From Candidatus Sumerlaeota bacterium (GTDB taxonomy: Bacteria > Sumerlaeota > Sumerlaeia > UBA8349), in NCBI GenBank assembly GCA_003501375.1, contig DNPO01000080.1, positions 1,217 through 7,595 on the forward strand: 6,379 nt of DNA, read 5' to 3'. Both the position numbers and the translations under genes were made by a program. The notes below the pieces were generated by a model that saw only the letters and a program-made list of their open reading frames with translations, did no database searches and was not told the DNA's origin. This document shows positions 6,345 through 6,379 of the stretch, piece by piece. How positions within the stretch are numbered: position 1 is the stretch's first letter; every line of letters starts with the position of its first letter.

Positions 6345-6379
6345 ATGTCTACGAAGGCAGAAGAAGCGGTTGCTATTTT
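6345..6379 (+). CDS. Start of a third arsenic-operon gene, possibly C_GCAxxG_C_C family
   Basis: An ATG six bases after the arsC stop codon opens a frame reading MSTKAEEAVAI before the window ends. AAAGG (6331-6335), overlapping the end of arsC, is a plausible ribosome binding site with 9 bases of spacing. The tight spacing makes it very likely part of the ars operon. The N-terminus resembles that of C_GCAxxG_C_C family redox proteins (which typically begin with a charged stretch, then AVxxFxxGfxCxqAV), and these occur next to ars genes in some bacteria. Eleven residues are too few to be sure. The hydrophilic start argues against an ArsB/ACR3 exporter beginning immediately, but does not exclude one with a cytoplasmic lead. 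Confidence 0.5.
   Translation, partial: MSTKAEEAVAI

Overview
The window looks like chromosomal DNA from an environmental, Gram-negative-type bacterium. Three things hint at the Planctomycetes-Verrucomicrobia-Lentisphaerae group or a nearby lineage: a type III glutamine synthetase, a heptosyltransferase-like glycosyltransferase with an N-terminal cysteine cluster, and a palindromic repeat built from CACAGAGG units. This assignment is inference only, because no rRNA or other taxonomic marker is present.

Layout. Positions 1-5326 are read leftward (minus strand) and 5554-6379 rightward. In minus-strand order, the left block holds a ROK-family sugar kinase (5326-4355, GTG start), a family 9 glycosyltransferase (4268-3135), a large YfhO-like multi-pass membrane protein (3125-594), a 237-base gap, and the first 118 codons of type III glutamine synthetase glnN (356-1, cut by the window edge). 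The kinase, glycosyltransferase and membrane protein genes are closely spaced, with 9 bases between the last two, and probably form one transcription unit for sugar activation and surface glycan assembly. glnN has its own strong ribosome binding site and probably its own promoter.

The right block is an arsenic resistance operon: arsR (5554-5916), thioredoxin-type arsenate reductase arsC (5901-6338, overlapping arsR by 16 bases), and the first 11 codons of a third gene (from 6345). It is preceded by a near-ideal promoter whose -10 box lies inside a perfect 13+13-base inverted repeat, the evident ArsR operator. An arsenite exporter is not visible and would have to lie beyond the right edge or elsewhere.

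The most unusual item is a 94-base imperfect palindrome (2382-2475), each arm made of three tandem 8-base CACAGAGG-like units. It sits inside the membrane-protein gene and is translated in frame, adding about 32 hydrophilic, cysteine-containing residues between two predicted membrane helices. It looks like a dispersed repeat captured as coding sequence. No tRNA, rRNA, CRISPR array, transposase or plasmid origin was seen.
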